Source: Gilliamella sp. N-G2 (GTDB lineage Bacteria; Pseudomonadota; Gammaproteobacteria; Enterobacterales; Orbaceae). From it: 64,000 nucleotides of DNA. The stretch is from positions 1 to 64,000 of the forward strand of contig NZ_NAST01000016.1 in the NCBI RefSeq assembly GCF_002142215.1, written 5' to 3'. A program made the position numbers and the translations under genes. Positions 18,549 through 29,206 of the stretch are shown in pieces; the stretch's first letter is position 1; every line of letters starts with the position of its first letter. A model generated the notes under the pieces. The model saw only the letters and a program-made list of their open reading frames with translations. It was not told the DNA's origin and did no database searches.

Positions 18549-20858
18549 ATGCGACATAGTTGTTCAATAGATTTGATGGCAATAGCGGTTTCATTAGGAT
18601 GCTTGCCATTAATGTTTTTGCCATGGTTACCGAGTGATAAATGTTGGTTTATTGTAGCTTCGATTACCATTATTCTCGCGGTAAAACTTAAGGGTTATTT
18701 TATTGTCGTTGCTATGTTTGCACTGAGCTTTGTTTGGTCGACAGCTACAGCAAAGCATTATCTTAGTTCAATTGAGCCGTATATTGATCAAACATTAGCG
18801 GTTACTGCGAAAGTTGAAGGTATTAATACGCAAATTTCTTCGCAGTTCCAAACTGATCCCATTAATCCCCATTATGTCAAATTTTCAATTATCAGTATTA
18901 CCGATCAACCTTTGTTGTCGCCAATATCGGTGGCAATCTATTGGGATCAACCGGAATTAATTAAAGCCGGCCAAATTTGGCAATTAACCATAAAAACTAA
19001 AGCTGTGCATAGCTATTTAAATGAAGGTGGATTTGATAATCAACGTTTTGCTATAGCAAATAAATCAATATTAAAAGCTAAAGTTAGCAAAGCAGTTCTA
19101 CTCACTGATAAGACCGATCTTCGACAAATTATAGTCGATAAATGTCTATTCTATATAGATTTATTCAGTTATCGAGATATTTTATTAGCGCTAGGTTTTG
19201 GTGATCGTTCGCAAATGGAAATGCATCATCGAATAATTATGATGCAAACTGGGGTTGCTCATTTAATGGCGATCTCCGGAATGCATATTCTATTAGTCTT
19301 CTCTATTAGCTATATATTAACCAAAGGGTTAGTTTTTTGTTTGCCGCAGCGCTTTAACTACTTTTTACTACCCATCATCATCGGATGGTTAGTTAGTCTA
19401 AGTTACACTTGGTTAACCGGATTTAATCCACCAGCGCTTCGCGCCATTTTGGCTTTATCGATGTGGATATATTTACGTTATAAAAATAATCAGATAAGTG
19501 CTTGGCAAAAAATCAATCGTATCATTGCGTTACTGTTAATTGTTGACCCTCTAATGATACTATCTGAAAGTTTTTGGATGTCCTGTTATGCTGTGGTTAG
19601 CTTGATTTTTTTATTTGAATGGTTGCCACTAGCTAGCACGTTAAAAAATAAAAAACGATGGTATTTTATTAGATTATTACATTTACAATTTGGTTTAACA
19701 TTATTATTGCTTCCTATCCAATTATTTATTTTTCATGGTATAAGTGTTGTTGCGTTGTTAACTAACTTAATTGCAATTCCTATTGTTTCGTTAATCACCT
19801 TTCCAGCAATTTTATTGGCATTATTATTTAGTCTAATGGACTGTTTTTACCTTGCTTTAGGGTTATGGTTTGTTGCGCAAACTTCACTAGAATGGCTTTT
19901 TTATTGCTTAGAATATTTAAATATTTTATGGCTAAATATACCGGCGGATTTTTATTTGTTTAGTGGTATTGGTTGGATAACTATAATCATTATTCGGATA
20001 GAATTTTGGCGTCGTTTTAGCTTTACTATTGTGATTGTTATAACAATGTTATTTTCACCAATTTATAAACAACCCGATTATCTATGGAGAGTTGATATGT
20101 TGGATGTTGGGCATGGATTGGCGATTGTAGTTCACAATGGTAAATCAGCTATTTTGTATGATATTGGCGCAAAATGGGAAGATAGTTCAGCTGCAGAGCA
20201 AGTAATAATCCCTTTTTTACAATGGCATAATCTGAACGTTGAAGGAATTATTATTAGCCATAGTCATAATGATCATATTGGAGGTTTAAGCTATTTAAGA
20301 CAACATTATCCTGATGCGTGGCTAATGAGTTCATCTTCAAGTTTGAGTAATGATTATAACTGTTTAGCTGATCATAAATTTGATTGGCAACATTTACGCT
20401 TTAATGTGTTATGGCCGAACAAATTAGTGAGTGATCCTAATAACGGCGATTCATGTGTAATACAAATTACTGATGGTCAATTTTCAGTGTTGTTGACTGG
20501 TGATCTAGAACGTAAACAAGAATATGATTTAGTGGTTAAATATAAACGCAATCTACATTCAACCATTCTACAAACTCCTCATCATGGTAGTACTACTTCA
20601 TCAAGTTATCCATTCTTAAATTATGTTAATCCCTCTAATGCACTAACTTCAACATCACGTTATAACCCATGGAAATTACCTTCCAATAAGATAACTAATC
20701 GTTATAAAGCGCTAAATATTAATTATTATGTTACAGGTAAGGAGGGGCAAATAAGTCTATTTTTTTATACATCATCATGGCAACAAAAAACTATGCGACA
20801 AGATATCAATCCAAGATGGTATCATGATTGGTTTGGTAGTTTATCATTTTATGAGTAA
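18549..20858 (+). CDS. comEC: ComEC/Rec2 DNA-uptake channel protein
   Basis: This 769-residue inner-membrane protein forms the channel that moves single-stranded DNA into the cytoplasm in natural transformation. An N-terminal membrane and DUF4131-like part is followed by the competence domain, with many hydrophobic helices (GDRSQMEMHHR, VAHLMAISGMHILLVFSISY, LTGFNPPALRAILALSMW). A C-terminal metallo-beta-lactamase domain has the metal motif HSHNDHIGGL near residue 570, DVGHGLAIV before it and LQTPHHGS after. It is full length with all motifs intact. Order ihfB-comEC-lpxK is as in E. coli except that msbA is absent between comEC and lpxK. Confidence 0.93.
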   Translation: MRHSCSIDLMAIAVSLGCLPLMFLPWLPSDKCWFIVASITIILAVKLKGYFIVVAMFALSFVWSTATAKHYLSSIEPYIDQTLAVTAKVEGINTQISSQFQTDPINPHYVKFSIISITDQPLLSPISVAIYWDQPELIKAGQIWQLTIKTKAVHSYLNEGGFDNQRFAIANKSILKAKVSKAVLLTDKTDLRQIIVDKCLFYIDLFSYRDILLALGFGDRSQMEMHHRIIMMQTGVAHLMAISGMHILLVFSISYILTKGLVFCLPQRFNYFLLPIIIGWLVSLSYTWLTGFNPPALRAILALSMWIYLRYKNNQISAWQKINRIIALLLIVDPLMILSESFWMSCYAVVSLIFLFEWLPLASTLKNKKRWYFIRLLHLQFGLTLLLLPIQLFIFHGISVVALLTNLIAIPIVSLITFPAILLALLFSLMDCFYLALGLWFVAQTSLEWLFYCLEYLNILWLNIPADFYLFSGIGWITIIIIRIEFWRRFSFTIVIVITMLFSPIYKQPDYLWRVDMLDVGHGLAIVVHNGKSAILYDIGAKWEDSSAAEQVIIPFLQWHNLNVEGIIISHSHNDHIGGLSYLRQHYPDAWLMSSSSSLSNDYNCLADHKFDWQHLRFNVLWPNKLVSDPNNGDSCVIQITDGQFSVLLTGDLERKQEYDLVVKYKRNLHSTILQTPHHGSTTSSSYPFLNYVNPSNALTSTSRYNPWKLPSNKITNRYKALNINYYVTGKEGQISLFFYTSSWQQKTMRQDINPRWYHDWFGSLSFYE

Positions 20859-20948
20859 AATAGAATTATTGTTAGTATGGTTTATAAATTATGTATTTAT
20901 CCACTATATAAAAATAAAATTATTGGAATTAGAGAGCATAATAAAGTT

Positions 20949-21962
20949 ATGATTGAGAAACTATGGTATGGTAAAAATAAATCTTTTTGGTTGTTGTTGC
21001 CATTTTCATTATTGTATGGATGTATTAGCTTTATTCGTCGTCAATTATACAAGTTTGGTATATTCAAAGCATGGCAATCTCCAATTCCCATTATTGTCAT
21101 TGGTAATTTATCAGCAGGAGGTAATGGTAAAACGCCTCTGGCAATCAGTTTAATTGAAGCCTTAAAGGCTAAAGGCCTGAAGGTTGGATTAGTCTCTCGT
21201 GGTTATGGTGGAAAATCCGACCATTATCCATTAATTTTAGATGAACATACTACCACTGCTCAAGCTGGTGACGAACCAATTTTAATTTATCAAAGAACTC
21301 AAATACCAATTGCGGTCGCACCTAAGCGAGTCGAGGCAGTTAAAGAATTATTAAAATCATATCAATTGGATGTTGTTTTAACTGATGATGGTTTACAGCA
21401 TTATGCATTAGCTCGTGATATTGAGATCGTAGTCGTTGATGGTAAGAGACTATTCGGAAACGGTTGGTGGATCCCAGCTGGCCCGATGAGAGAGCGAACA
21501 AATCGGTTGAAATCAGTAGACTTAATTATGATAAATGGTGACAGTTCAGGCGATATATCAAATCAGTATCCAGATAAAACTTATACTATGCAATTAACCC
21601 CTAGTTACGCGGTAAATCTACTAACCAATGAAAAAAAACAATTATCGGCATTACATCATATTTGTGCCATTGCTGGTATTAGTAATCCAAAGCGATTCTT
21701 TGATATGTTAATAAAAATGAATGCAGATTTGTTACATACAGAATCTTTTGCTGATCATCAAAATTTTAGCCTGCCATTGTTAGAGAAAATAGCTGAAAAT
21801 AATCAAACACTTTTAATGACCGAAAAAGATGCAGTGAAATGTCGACAATTTGCATTACCTAATTGGTGGTATTTACCAATTGATGCTACGATACCCAATC
21901 AGTCTATTGAAAAGATTTATTCATTATTTATAGAAAGAAAATTACAAAGAGAAAAAAAATGA
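20949..21962 (+). CDS. lpxK: Tetraacyldisaccharide 4'-kinase
   Basis: LpxK phosphorylates the 4' position of the lipid A precursor at the inner membrane. The product has an N-terminal membrane-associating helix, then the P-loop GNLSAGGNGKT at residues 52-62, SRGYGGKS, QAGDEPILIYQR, LTDDGLQHYALARDIEIVVVDG and TEKDAVKC. I chose the ATG at 20949 (337 residues, MIEKLWYGKN), matching the E. coli start; an ATG at 20877 would add a 24-residue extension without family support. It overlaps ycaR by four bases. Confidence 0.95.
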   Translation: MIEKLWYGKNKSFWLLLPFSLLYGCISFIRRQLYKFGIFKAWQSPIPIIVIGNLSAGGNGKTPLAISLIEALKAKGLKVGLVSRGYGGKSDHYPLILDEHTTTAQAGDEPILIYQRTQIPIAVAPKRVEAVKELLKSYQLDVVLTDDGLQHYALARDIEIVVVDGKRLFGNGWWIPAGPMRERTNRLKSVDLIMINGDSSGDISNQYPDKTYTMQLTPSYAVNLLTNEKKQLSALHHICAIAGISNPKRFFDMLIKMNADLLHTESFADHQNFSLPLLEKIAENNQTLLMTEKDAVKCRQFALPNWWYLPIDATIPNQSIEKIYSLFIERKLQREKK

Positions 21963-22144
21963 AACAACTGTTATTAAGTGCTATTGCTTGTCCTAAATGT
22001 CATGGACAATTAGAATACGATAAGCAACATCAACAATTAGTTTGCCAAAATGATAGGTTAGTTTACTCAATAAAAGAAGGGATACCGGTATTATTAGCAA
22101 GCGAAGCAAATTCACTAAATCAATCTAATTGTAATAAAGAATAA
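21959..22144 (+). CDS. ycaR: Trm112-family small protein YcaR
   Basis: This 61-residue protein of the Trm112/UPF0434 family has a CPKC pair at residues 11-14 and a further Cys at about 29, fitting a small zinc-ribbon-like fold. It overlaps lpxK by ATGA and precedes kdsB by 21 bases, exactly the enterobacterial lpxK-ycaR-kdsB arrangement. Its exact function is not established. Confidence 0.9.
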   Translation: MKQLLLSAIACPKCHGQLEYDKQHQQLVCQNDRLVYSIKEGIPVLLASEANSLNQSNCNKE

Positions 22145-22165
22145 TTAAAGTTTTGAGGTAATTTT

Positions 22166-22930
22166 ATGAGTTTTATAGTAATTATTCCTGCTAGATATGC
22201 TTCAAGCCGTTTACCGGGAAAACCCCTTGCTGATATCCATGGCAAACCGATGATAATTCGAGTAATGGAACAAGCGCAAAAATCATCGGCTAGTCGAGTC
22301 ATCATTGCGACTGATAACCAACAAGTTTTTGATGTAGTGCAAAGCTATGGTGGTGAGGTCGTTTTAACGAGTGATAAGCATAACTCAGGAACAGAACGTT
22401 TAGCTGAAGTCATTAATACTTTTCAACTGGCTAACGATGAAGTTATTGTAAATGTTCAAGGTGATGAACCATTGATTCCACCGATTATTATTGATCAAGT
22501 TGCTGATAATTTAGTGAAATACAAGACAGGAATGGCAACTTTAGCTGTGCCGATTGTTTCCGTTGAAGAAGCATTTAATCCAGGTGCTGTAAAAGTGGTT
22601 ATGGATAAAGATGGTTATGCACTCTATTTTTCACGAGCGACTATTCCGTGGGAGCGTGATCGTTTTGCTCAATTGAGTGAACAAAATAAACTTGATTCGA
22701 TTGGTGATTTTTACCTACGTCACATTGGTATTTATGCATATCGTGCGGGTTTTATTCGTCAATATATTCAATGGGCACCTTCTGCTTTAGAACGGATAGA
22801 AATGTTAGAACAATTAAGAGTTCTTTGGTATGGTGAGAAAATACATGTAGCAGTTGCTAAACAAGCTCCCGCTATTGGGGTTGATACCCAAGAAGACTTA
22901 GATAAAGTTAGAGCATTATATCAGGAGTAA
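22166..22930 (+). CDS. kdsB: CMP-KDO synthetase (3-deoxy-manno-octulosonate cytidylyltransferase)
   Basis: This 254-residue enzyme activates KDO with CTP for LPS inner-core assembly. Motifs are [19 protein letters not shown], the GDEPLIPP block, [25 protein letters not shown] and [14 protein letters not shown] ribosome binding site TTGAGGT precedes the ATG. It is the distal gene of the lpxK-ycaR-kdsB set, and the next gene begins three bases after its stop. KdsA, which makes its substrate precursor, is encoded at 55.5 kb in the same window. Confidence 0.97.
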   Translation: MSFIVIIPARYASSRLPGKPLADIHGKPMIIRVMEQAQKSSASRVIIATDNQQVFDVVQSYGGEVVLTSDKHNSGTERLAEVINTFQLANDEVIVNVQGDEPLIPPIIIDQVADNLVKYKTGMATLAVPIVSVEEAFNPGAVKVVMDKDGYALYFSRATIPWERDRFAQLSEQNKLDSIGDFYLRHIGIYAYRAGFIRQYIQWAPSALERIEMLEQLRVLWYGEKIHVAVAKQAPAIGVDTQEDLDKVRALYQE

Positions 22931-22933
22931 AAT

Positions 22934-23626
22934 ATGGCAAATTTTACTGGCTTTACACAAGAAGGGTTAAATTTTTTACAAGATGCTTGGATTAACAATA
23001 GTAGAGTTTGGTTTGAAGAGAATAGATCAATTTATGACAATGATTTGATCAAACCTTTTCGATTATTGGTTGAGCAACTAACACCAACCATGCTTAAAAT
23101 TGATGAATGGTTTGAAACGCGTCCAGCTATAGGTAAAACAATTTCACGAATTCATCGTGATACGCGATTCTCTAAAGATAAGTCATTATACCGTAGTCGT
23201 TTATGGTTGACGTTTAAACGCCCTAATCGTGATTGGAAAGAGGCTCCAGCCTATTTTTTTGAAATTGCTCCAGATAGCTATAGATATGGTTTAGGTTATT
23301 ATTGTGCTTCAAAACCTACTATGGATATCTTTAGAGAAGAAATACTAAATGACCCATCTAGATTTTTGGCGGTAATTAATTGTGTTAAAAAACCATTTGA
23401 ATTAGTAGGCGAAATGTATAAAAGACCATTAATCAAAGATCAAGATGAAAAATTATCGACATGGTACAATCGAAAGAATATTGCTGTAATGGTAACCAAT
23501 AATCATATTGAAGATGTCCTAAATGGTGATTTACCGAATAAACTTGCTAAAGGTTTTAAACAACTTTTACCTCTATATGATTATTTGATGCGAGTAGAAA
23601 TGATAAAAAATATCCCAAATCTATAG
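22934..23626 (+). CDS. DUF2461 family protein
   Basis: This 230-residue protein belongs to the DUF2461/TIGR02453 family. Recognisable blocks are FTGFTQEGLNFLQD, NNSRVWFEENR, ISRIHRDTRFSKDKSLYRSRLWL, and AYFFEIAPDSYRYGLGYY. The family is widespread and has no settled function; I offer none. It starts three bases after kdsB, so it is very likely co-transcribed with the LPS genes. No signal peptide or membrane helix is seen. Confidence 0.85.
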   Translation: MANFTGFTQEGLNFLQDAWINNSRVWFEENRSIYDNDLIKPFRLLVEQLTPTMLKIDEWFETRPAIGKTISRIHRDTRFSKDKSLYRSRLWLTFKRPNRDWKEAPAYFFEIAPDSYRYGLGYYCASKPTMDIFREEILNDPSRFLAVINCVKKPFELVGEMYKRPLIKDQDEKLSTWYNRKNIAVMVTNNHIEDVLNGDLPNKLAKGFKQLLPLYDYLMRVEMIKNIPNL

Positions 23627-23669
23627 TTAATCAATAAGATAAAAGAATTGTAATAAAAAATAGCCTTTT

Positions 23670-24332
23670 TCAAATATTTGGGAAGTTTAATATTAATTCT
23701 TTAACACCATTTATAATAAATTGTGTACCAACACAGACCAGTAAAAAGCCCATTATTCTTGATGTGGCTTCTATACCACTTTTACCCATAAAACGCATTA
23801 TGCTACCAGCACTACGCATACAGAACCATAAAATAATACATAATAATAAAGGCACAAGTATTGATGAAGTATAAACAACCCAAGTCGATACATTATATCC
23901 ACCACTTTTTACAGTGGAAGCCATACTGATTATCATAGCAATTGTTCCCGGTCCAGCAGTACTTGGCATTGCAAGTGGAACAAAAGCGATATTATTGGAA
24001 ACTTCTTTCTTTTTTGCATCTGCTTCTAATGTTTTATGCGAGGGTTGTTGAGGGAAAAGCATTCTAAAACCGATAATGCCAACAATCATACCACCAGCGA
24101 TTCGTAAACCAGGGATAGATATACCGAATGTGCTCATGACCAATTGTCCACAATAAAATGAAACAATCATGATGATGAAAACATAAATACAAGTCATTTT
24201 CGACTGGTAATTACGTTCCTCATTGGTCATATCTCCAGATAGACCTAATAGCAGTACAACGGTAGTTAACGGGTTTGTTAATGGAATAAACAGAATTAAA
24301 CCAAAACCGACTGTTTGTATAAGTTCCAACAT
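23670..24332 (-). CDS. marC: MarC-family inner-membrane protein
   Basis: This 220-residue protein has six predicted membrane helices and closely resembles E. coli Mar[77 protein letters not shown] and [20 protein letters not shown]. The transport substrate is unknown, and early links to multidrug resistance were not confirmed for the E. coli protein. In E. coli it diverges from marRAB; no marR-like gene is present here. It is convergent with the DUF2461 gene. Confidence 0.9.
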   Translation of the reverse strand: MLELIQTVGFGLILFIPLTNPLTTVVLLLGLSGDMTNEERNYQSKMTCIYVFIIMIVSFYCGQLVMSTFGISIPGLRIAGGMIVGIIGFRMLFPQQPSHKTLEADAKKKEVSNNIAFVPLAMPSTAGPGTIAMIISMASTVKSGGYNVSTWVVYTSSILVPLLLCIILWFCMRSAGSIMRFMGKSGIEATSRIMGFLLVCVGTQFIINGVKELILNFPNI

Positions 24333-24443
24333 AACTTCAATCTAAATCGTAATAAAAGTTCTAATTAAGTATAGATGAAATTTATAAAAAAGATACATTA
24401 ACTTAGGTGAAAACTAAATAAATATTAGTGCAGTACTGTTTAG

Positions 24444-25340
24444 TTATGAATCTTTATTTGAAGTCTTGATTTTAAACAATGGTGCTTTTAAGTTTTGTGC
24501 TAATATAACACCGATAAATGACATACCGCCACCAATTAAATGGTAACTACACAGTGTTTCATGCAAAAATAGTATTGAGATTATTGCAGTGATAACCGGT
24601 GTTAAATTTAAGAAAAGGGCGGTTTTATTTGCACCTAATTTTTTTATAGCTATAATCCAAACAAATGGTGCAATAATTGAAGCCGGTATACCTGCATAAA
24701 TAACAAGCCAAACATTGTCAGAATTTACAGTTAAATTGTTACTCATTAAAAAGCCTGGCAATAACATTAATGTACCAAACAAAATTTGAACATAGACTGA
24801 GTGCCAATTTGTGATTTTCATTGTCCATTTTTTTGTTAATACCCCATAAAGCGCATAAGACAGGGCAGCCATTAACATTAAAATTTCACCTTGACCAATC
24901 CCAAGTTCGAGAAGCCTAGTTGGCTCACCACCACTAATCAGCCAGATTAATCCAATAAAAGATAAAATACTGCCAATTAGCACCCCTTGAGTTGGTGGTG
25001 TTTTTAAAATGAATATGCTTAATAGGATAGTTAACAAAGGAATAATAGACATAATGATCCCCATCGTTAACACACTAATTGTTGCCGCGGCATAATAAGC
25101 AAGGCATTGATATAAAGCCATACCTAATAAACTAAGCACCATTAATTTAAGAGCTTGAGGAAAGATTTGCGGTAAGTTCTTAATAATTCCTCTTAGAAAA
25201 AATGGGGTTAATAGAATAAGTGCTAAAAGCCAACGGTAGAAAGAGATAACCTCAGGTTCAATTGCGCCGACAGATAATTTATTGACAACTTGATTGCCAG
25301 CCCAAATAAATACTGCCATCAATGGGTATAAATAAGCCAT
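24444..25340 (-). CDS. EamA/DMT-family transporter
   Basis: This 298-residue membrane protein has ten hydrophobic segments arranged as two EamA halves, the layout of drug/metabolite exporters such as RhtA and YdcZ-like proteins (MAVFIWAGNQVVNKLSVGAI, GMALYQCLAYYAAATIS, ALSYALYGVLTKKW, NLTPVITAIISILFLHE). I chose the ATG at 25340, because the longer frame starts at a TTG and adds 28 residues before the first helix. It is divergent from an AraC regulator that probably controls it. The substrate is unknown. Confidence 0.85.
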   Translation of the reverse strand: MAYLYPLMAVFIWAGNQVVNKLSVGAIEPEVISFYRWLLALILLTPFFLRGIIKNLPQIFPQALKLMVLSLLGMALYQCLAYYAAATISVLTMGIIMSIIPLLTILLSIFILKTPPTQGVLIGSILSFIGLIWLISGGEPTRLLELGIGQGEILMLMAALSYALYGVLTKKWTMKITNWHSVYVQILFGTLMLLPGFLMSNNLTVNSDNVWLVIYAGIPASIIAPFVWIIAIKKLGANKTALFLNLTPVITAIISILFLHETLCSYHLIGGGMSFIGVILAQNLKAPLFKIKTSNKDS

Positions 25341-25516
25341 ATATTTTCTTATGTAAATAATAGTAAAAGTTATATGATGTAGTTTAACTTGTCTTAATTT
25401 ATAAATATCACTAAAATCAGACAAAAAAAGCTAATATAAGACAATATTTATATTATTTAATTATCATGAATTTAATATCTTAAACTAATTTAAATGATAA
25501 GGAATCTAAAAGATTT

Positions 25517-26251
25517 ATGTTTCTTCATGATGAAGCATTTAATGCAGAGACTGAATATTCTTCTCATCAGCATAGTTGGGGGCAAATTATATGTGTTAAG
25601 TCAGGTATTTTTGTCTTAAAAGTTCAAGGACAAAGATATTTGGCTCCTTCAGGATTTGCATTATGGATTCCGCCATATACTGAACACGCATGTTACAATA
25701 AAGAATTAACATGGTTTCGTACAATTAATATAACTAATTACCAAGTTATGCCTAATTACACTTGTTTGTTTGGTTTAAATAAAATCAGCCATGCTATTAT
25801 TGATTCATTCTTTGAGCGAAATATTCTGGAGCCAGAAAGTGAACAGGATCTTCGTTTAGGACAAGTATTAATCGATCAGCTCTTAATAGAATCTAACCTC
25901 CCCTTCTATTTGCCAAGTTCTAACGATAAATATTTAGCCCCTATTCTAAAAGAGTTAGAATTAAACCCAGCTAACAATAAGACTCTAGAACAGTGGGCTC
26001 AAACAGTATTTACCACCGAACGAACCCTTGCACGACGTTGTCAACAAAAATTAGGGATGTCATTTAGTATGTGGCGTCAACGGTTACGATTTTTACATAG
26101 TATCTCGCTTTTAGAACAAGATAAATCGATTCAAGACATCGCGTTTTCTGTTGGTTATAGTTCAGTATCCGCTTTTATTGCTATGTTTAAAAATATCGCA
26201 GGAGTTACACCTGATCTTTACCGTTCTAACACAGGATTTAAGAAAAGTTAA
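25517..26251 (+). CDS. AraC-family regulator with N-terminal cupin
   Basis: This 244-residue protein has an N-terminal cupin (HDEAFNAETEYSSHQHSWGQ, with metal-type histidines HQH, and APSGFALWIPPYTEHACY). The C-terminal AraC HTH pair is clear (LEQWAQTVFTTERTLARRCQ, DIAFSVGYSSVSAFIAMFKN, GVTPDLYRS). This architecture matches NimR/YeaM- and RipA-type regulators, which commonly control a divergently transcribed exporter. Here the divergent gene is an EamA transporter 176 bases away, so that is the likely target. The inducer is unknown. Confidence 0.87.
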   Translation: MFLHDEAFNAETEYSSHQHSWGQIICVKSGIFVLKVQGQRYLAPSGFALWIPPYTEHACYNKELTWFRTINITNYQVMPNYTCLFGLNKISHAIIDSFFERNILEPESEQDLRLGQVLIDQLLIESNLPFYLPSSNDKYLAPILKELELNPANNKTLEQWAQTVFTTERTLARRCQQKLGMSFSMWRQRLRFLHSISLLEQDKSIQDIAFSVGYSSVSAFIAMFKNIAGVTPDLYRSNTGFKKS

Positions 26252-26305
26252 ACACTATAAGTTGTCATTATTTGAGAAAAGCATGTATGAATATGCATTG
26301 AACAA

Positions 26306-26324
26306 AGGCGTAATTTATACGCCT
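26306..26324 (-). terminator. Hairpin downstream of ssb
   Basis: AGGCGTA and TACGCCT pair around a five-base loop. Read on the minus strand it is followed by TTGTTC, so it may be a weak ssb terminator, shared with the convergent AraC gene. Confidence 0.5.
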
Positions 26325-26352
26325 AGGTAATAAAGAATTGAATAAATAACCA

Positions 26353-26868
26353 TTAAAATGGAATATCGTCATCAAAGTCCATTGGTGGTTCAAGCATAGT
26401 TGGTTGACTAGCTGATGGTTCATTTGTTGTTGAAGGACGTGATGTACTAGGAGCAGACGAAGTATTATTAGCACTTTGTCCCCAGTTTTGTGAGCCATCA
26501 TTAAAATTATCTCCTGAACGAGAACCTAAAATTTGTAATGTTCCACCTACAGCATTGATCACTACTTCAGTAGTATAACGATCATTACCCGCTTGGTCTT
26601 GCCATTTACGAGTTTGTAATTGTCCTTCTAAATAAACTTGAGTACCTTTTTTAACATATTCGCCAGCAATTTCAGCTAATTTACCAAATACAACAACGCG
26701 ATGCCATTCGGTACGATCTCGGTTTTCACCAGTTTGTTTATCTTTCCAAGTTTCTGATGTAGCAACACTAAAATTTGCGACAGCGTTACCGTTTGGCATG
26801 TACCGAACTTCTGGATCTTGACCTAAATTCCCTACTAAAATGACTTTATTAATACCTCTATTTGCCAT
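26353..26868 (-). CDS. ssb: Single-stranded DNA-binding protein
   Basis: This 171-residue SSB has an N-terminal OB fold ([68 protein letters not shown]) at residues 1-110. A Ser/Gln/Pro-rich flexible linker follows, and the acidic tip DFDDDIPF recruits repair and replication partners. It coats single-stranded DNA in replication, repair and recombination, and would protect DNA imported through ComEC. In E. coli ssb diverges from uvrA; here it diverges from corA. Confidence 0.97.
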   Translation of the reverse strand: MANRGINKVILVGNLGQDPEVRYMPNGNAVANFSVATSETWKDKQTGENRDRTEWHRVVVFGKLAEIAGEYVKKGTQVYLEGQLQTRKWQDQAGNDRYTTEVVINAVGGTLQILGSRSGDNFNDGSQNWGQSANNTSSAPSTSRPSTTNEPSASQPTMLEPPMDFDDDIPF

Positions 26869-27084
26869 TATACACTCCTAACAATTACATAAATATTTGA
26901 TATGTATTATTGTATCATGAGACTTAATTAACATCACCGAATTTAATTTAAATTTGGAATTAAGTATCCAAAATTTTAAAATACAGAAAGATTCGCTTTA
27001 TCATAGGAATTTTTTACTATAACGAGTATAATGCCTGCCATTTGTAGATATTATATCTTAAACATTTTTTCTCCTGGAGGCCTT

Positions 27085-28026
27085 ATGATTAATGCGTTTG
27101 GATTAAAAAACAAACAATTAGTAAAAATTAATGAAGGCGATATTAAAAATGCGATCTGGATTGACTTAATTGAACCAGAAGAAACCGATCGTGAAGTCAT
27201 TTTGACTAATTTAGGCCAAAATCTAGCAACAAGTATTGAACTTGATGATATTGAGGCATCAGCCCGTTTTTTCGAAGATAATGAAGGACTACATGTTCAT
27301 TCATTCTTCTTTTATGAAGATGCGGAAGACCGAGCCGGTAACTCAACAGTTGCATTTACGGTACACAATGGTCGCTTGTTTACATTACGTGAACGTGATT
27401 TACCTGCTTTCCGTCTGTACCGAATGCGTTCACGTTATCAAGGCATGAATGATGGTAATCCATACGAAGTGTTATTGGATTTATTTGAAGTTAAAGTTGA
27501 GCAATTAGCTGATCAGATTGAAAATATTTATAGTGAGCTTGAAGAGTTAAGCTTAATTATTATGGATCGCTCAGCTCAAGAACATTATGATGAGGCTATT
27601 ACATCTTTAGCAGAACTAGAAGATACTGCGTGGAAAGTACGGCTTTGTTTGATGGATAGTCAACGTGCGGTTAACTATTTAGTGCGCCGAGCAAAGATGC
27701 CTACAGATCAGTTAGAGCAAGCACGAGAGGTAATACGAGATATTGAATCATTGGTACCTCATAATGAATCTTTGTTCCAAAAAGTAAACTTTTTGATGCA
27801 AGCGGCTACCAGTTTTATCAATATTGAGCAAAGCCGAATAATTAAAATTTTCTCAGTTGTTTCGGTTGTATTCCTCCCCCCAACAGTGGTTGCATCGGCT
27901 TATGGAATGAACTTTGAAAACATGCCTGAATTGAAGTGGGAATATGGCTATCCTTTATCCTTATTATTGATGTTGCTAGCAGGTGTTGCCCCTTACATTT
28001 ACTTTAAAGTTAAAAAGTGGTTATAG
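27085..28026 (+). CDS. corA: Magnesium/cobalt transporter CorA
   Basis: This 313-residue pentameric Mg2+ channel of the inner membrane matches E. coli CorA along its length: [80 protein letters not shown]. Two C-terminal helices carry the selectivity motif YGMNF. I chose ATG 27085, with CTGGAGG directly upstream; the longer frame adds 18 residues without family support. The C terminus KVKKWL is cytoplasmic. I see no recognisable Mg2+ riboswitch in the short leader. Confidence 0.96.
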   Translation: MINAFGLKNKQLVKINEGDIKNAIWIDLIEPEETDREVILTNLGQNLATSIELDDIEASARFFEDNEGLHVHSFFFYEDAEDRAGNSTVAFTVHNGRLFTLRERDLPAFRLYRMRSRYQGMNDGNPYEVLLDLFEVKVEQLADQIENIYSELEELSLIIMDRSAQEHYDEAITSLAELEDTAWKVRLCLMDSQRAVNYLVRRAKMPTDQLEQAREVIRDIESLVPHNESLFQKVNFLMQAATSFINIEQSRIIKIFSVVSVVFLPPTVVASAYGMNFENMPELKWEYGYPLSLLLMLLAGVAPYIYFKVKKWL

Positions 28027-28224
28027 TTGGTTATTTCCTCCAAATTTCAAATATTAGCCGCTAATATTTTATTAGCGGCAATAATTCCATTAGTGAATTC
28101 AGTTAAAGCTACCTAGTTAAATTAATCTAAATAGTCCATAATATTACTCATTATGTTATAGCATTAATTGAATTGATTAAATTAGTGGTTATCTAAAAAG
28201 ATTTTATTTTTAAAAGGGAATAAC

Positions 28225-29184
28225 ATGAGTAAATATGCACTAGTTACTGATATTGGTGGAACCAATGCCCGATTTGCACTTTATAATTTAGATAGTAATG
28301 AATTATCAGCGATAACTAAAATCCTCATTTCAAAAGATGATGTATTGCTTAATTTGATTAAGACTTATTTAACATCACAATCTGCAACTATTGAGATGGC
28401 TTGTATTGCTATAGCATGTCCAATTAATGAAGGTGATTTAATTGAAATGACGAATAATAATTTGTCATTTTCTCGTTCTGAATTGATTAAAGAATTGAAT
28501 TTAAGTAAGCTTGAAGTTATCAATGATTTCACTGCAGTGTCGTATTCCATCCCTCGATTATCATCAGATGATGTGATAAAAGTTGGTGGTGGTGAAGCTA
28601 ATCTTAATTATCCAATAGCAATTTATGGTGCAGGAACAGGTTTAGGCGTCTCTCATTTAATTAAATTAAACGAACATTGGCTTAGTTTATCCGGTGAAGG
28701 TGGGCACACTGAATTACCAATGATTAATGAAGAAGAAGATCGAATTTTACAACAGTTACGTAACAAATTTGGTCGGGTATCTTCAGAAAGATTTCTATCT
28801 GGTAATGGTATTGTTAATATTTATCAAGCATTATTACAAATCAATAATCAACCGATTGAAGATATCACGCCAGATATAATCGTTAATAAAGCATTGTCTA
28901 ATAGTTGTCCTATTTGCTTAGCTACTTTAAATTATTTCTGTACTTTTATGGGACGATTTGGTGGTAATTTGGCTTTAACACTTAATACCCAAGGCGGTGT
29001 GTATATTGCGGGTGGCATTGTTCCCCGATTCATCGAATTTTTTAAATCATCGCCATTTAGAGAAGCATTTGAACACAAAGGTCGTATGTCTTTTTTAGTT
29101 AAAAAAATTCCTGTTTATGTCATAACGCATAAAGATCCGGGATTATTTGGCGCTGGTGTTTATTTACAAAATAGCCTGAAATAA
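28225..29184 (+). CDS. glk: Glucokinase
   Basis: This 319-residue ROK-unlike bacterial glucokinase (COG0837) phosphorylates free cytoplasmic glucose with ATP. Motifs are VTDIGGTNARFALY near the N terminus, EVINDFTAVSYSIP, GAGTGLGVSHLI, SGEGGHTELP and GGVYIAGGIVPRF. AAAGGGA precedes the ATG. Two small conserved genes, ycgL and ycgN, follow within 22 bases and may share its transcript. It gives the cell a route for non-PTS glucose, for example from hydrolysed disaccharides. Confidence 0.95.
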   Translation: MSKYALVTDIGGTNARFALYNLDSNELSAITKILISKDDVLLNLIKTYLTSQSATIEMACIAIACPINEGDLIEMTNNNLSFSRSELIKELNLSKLEVINDFTAVSYSIPRLSSDDVIKVGGGEANLNYPIAIYGAGTGLGVSHLIKLNEHWLSLSGEGGHTELPMINEEEDRILQQLRNKFGRVSSERFLSGNGIVNIYQALLQINNQPIEDITPDIIVNKALSNSCPICLATLNYFCTFMGRFGGNLALTLNTQGGVYIAGGIVPRFIEFFKSSPFREAFEHKGRMSFLVKKIPVYVITHKDPGLFGAGVYLQNSLK

Positions 29185-29206
29185 TTGAGAGGTAAGATGT
29201 AATTTT

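Noticed and set aside
20877-20948. Longer LpxK start
   Set aside because: The extra 24 residues have no counterpart in E. coli LpxK, which begins MIEK like the start at 20949.
26268-26501. Minus-strand ORF overlapping ssb in another frame
   Set aside because: It covers the ssb linker and 3' gap; the product is histidine- and leucine-rich noise.
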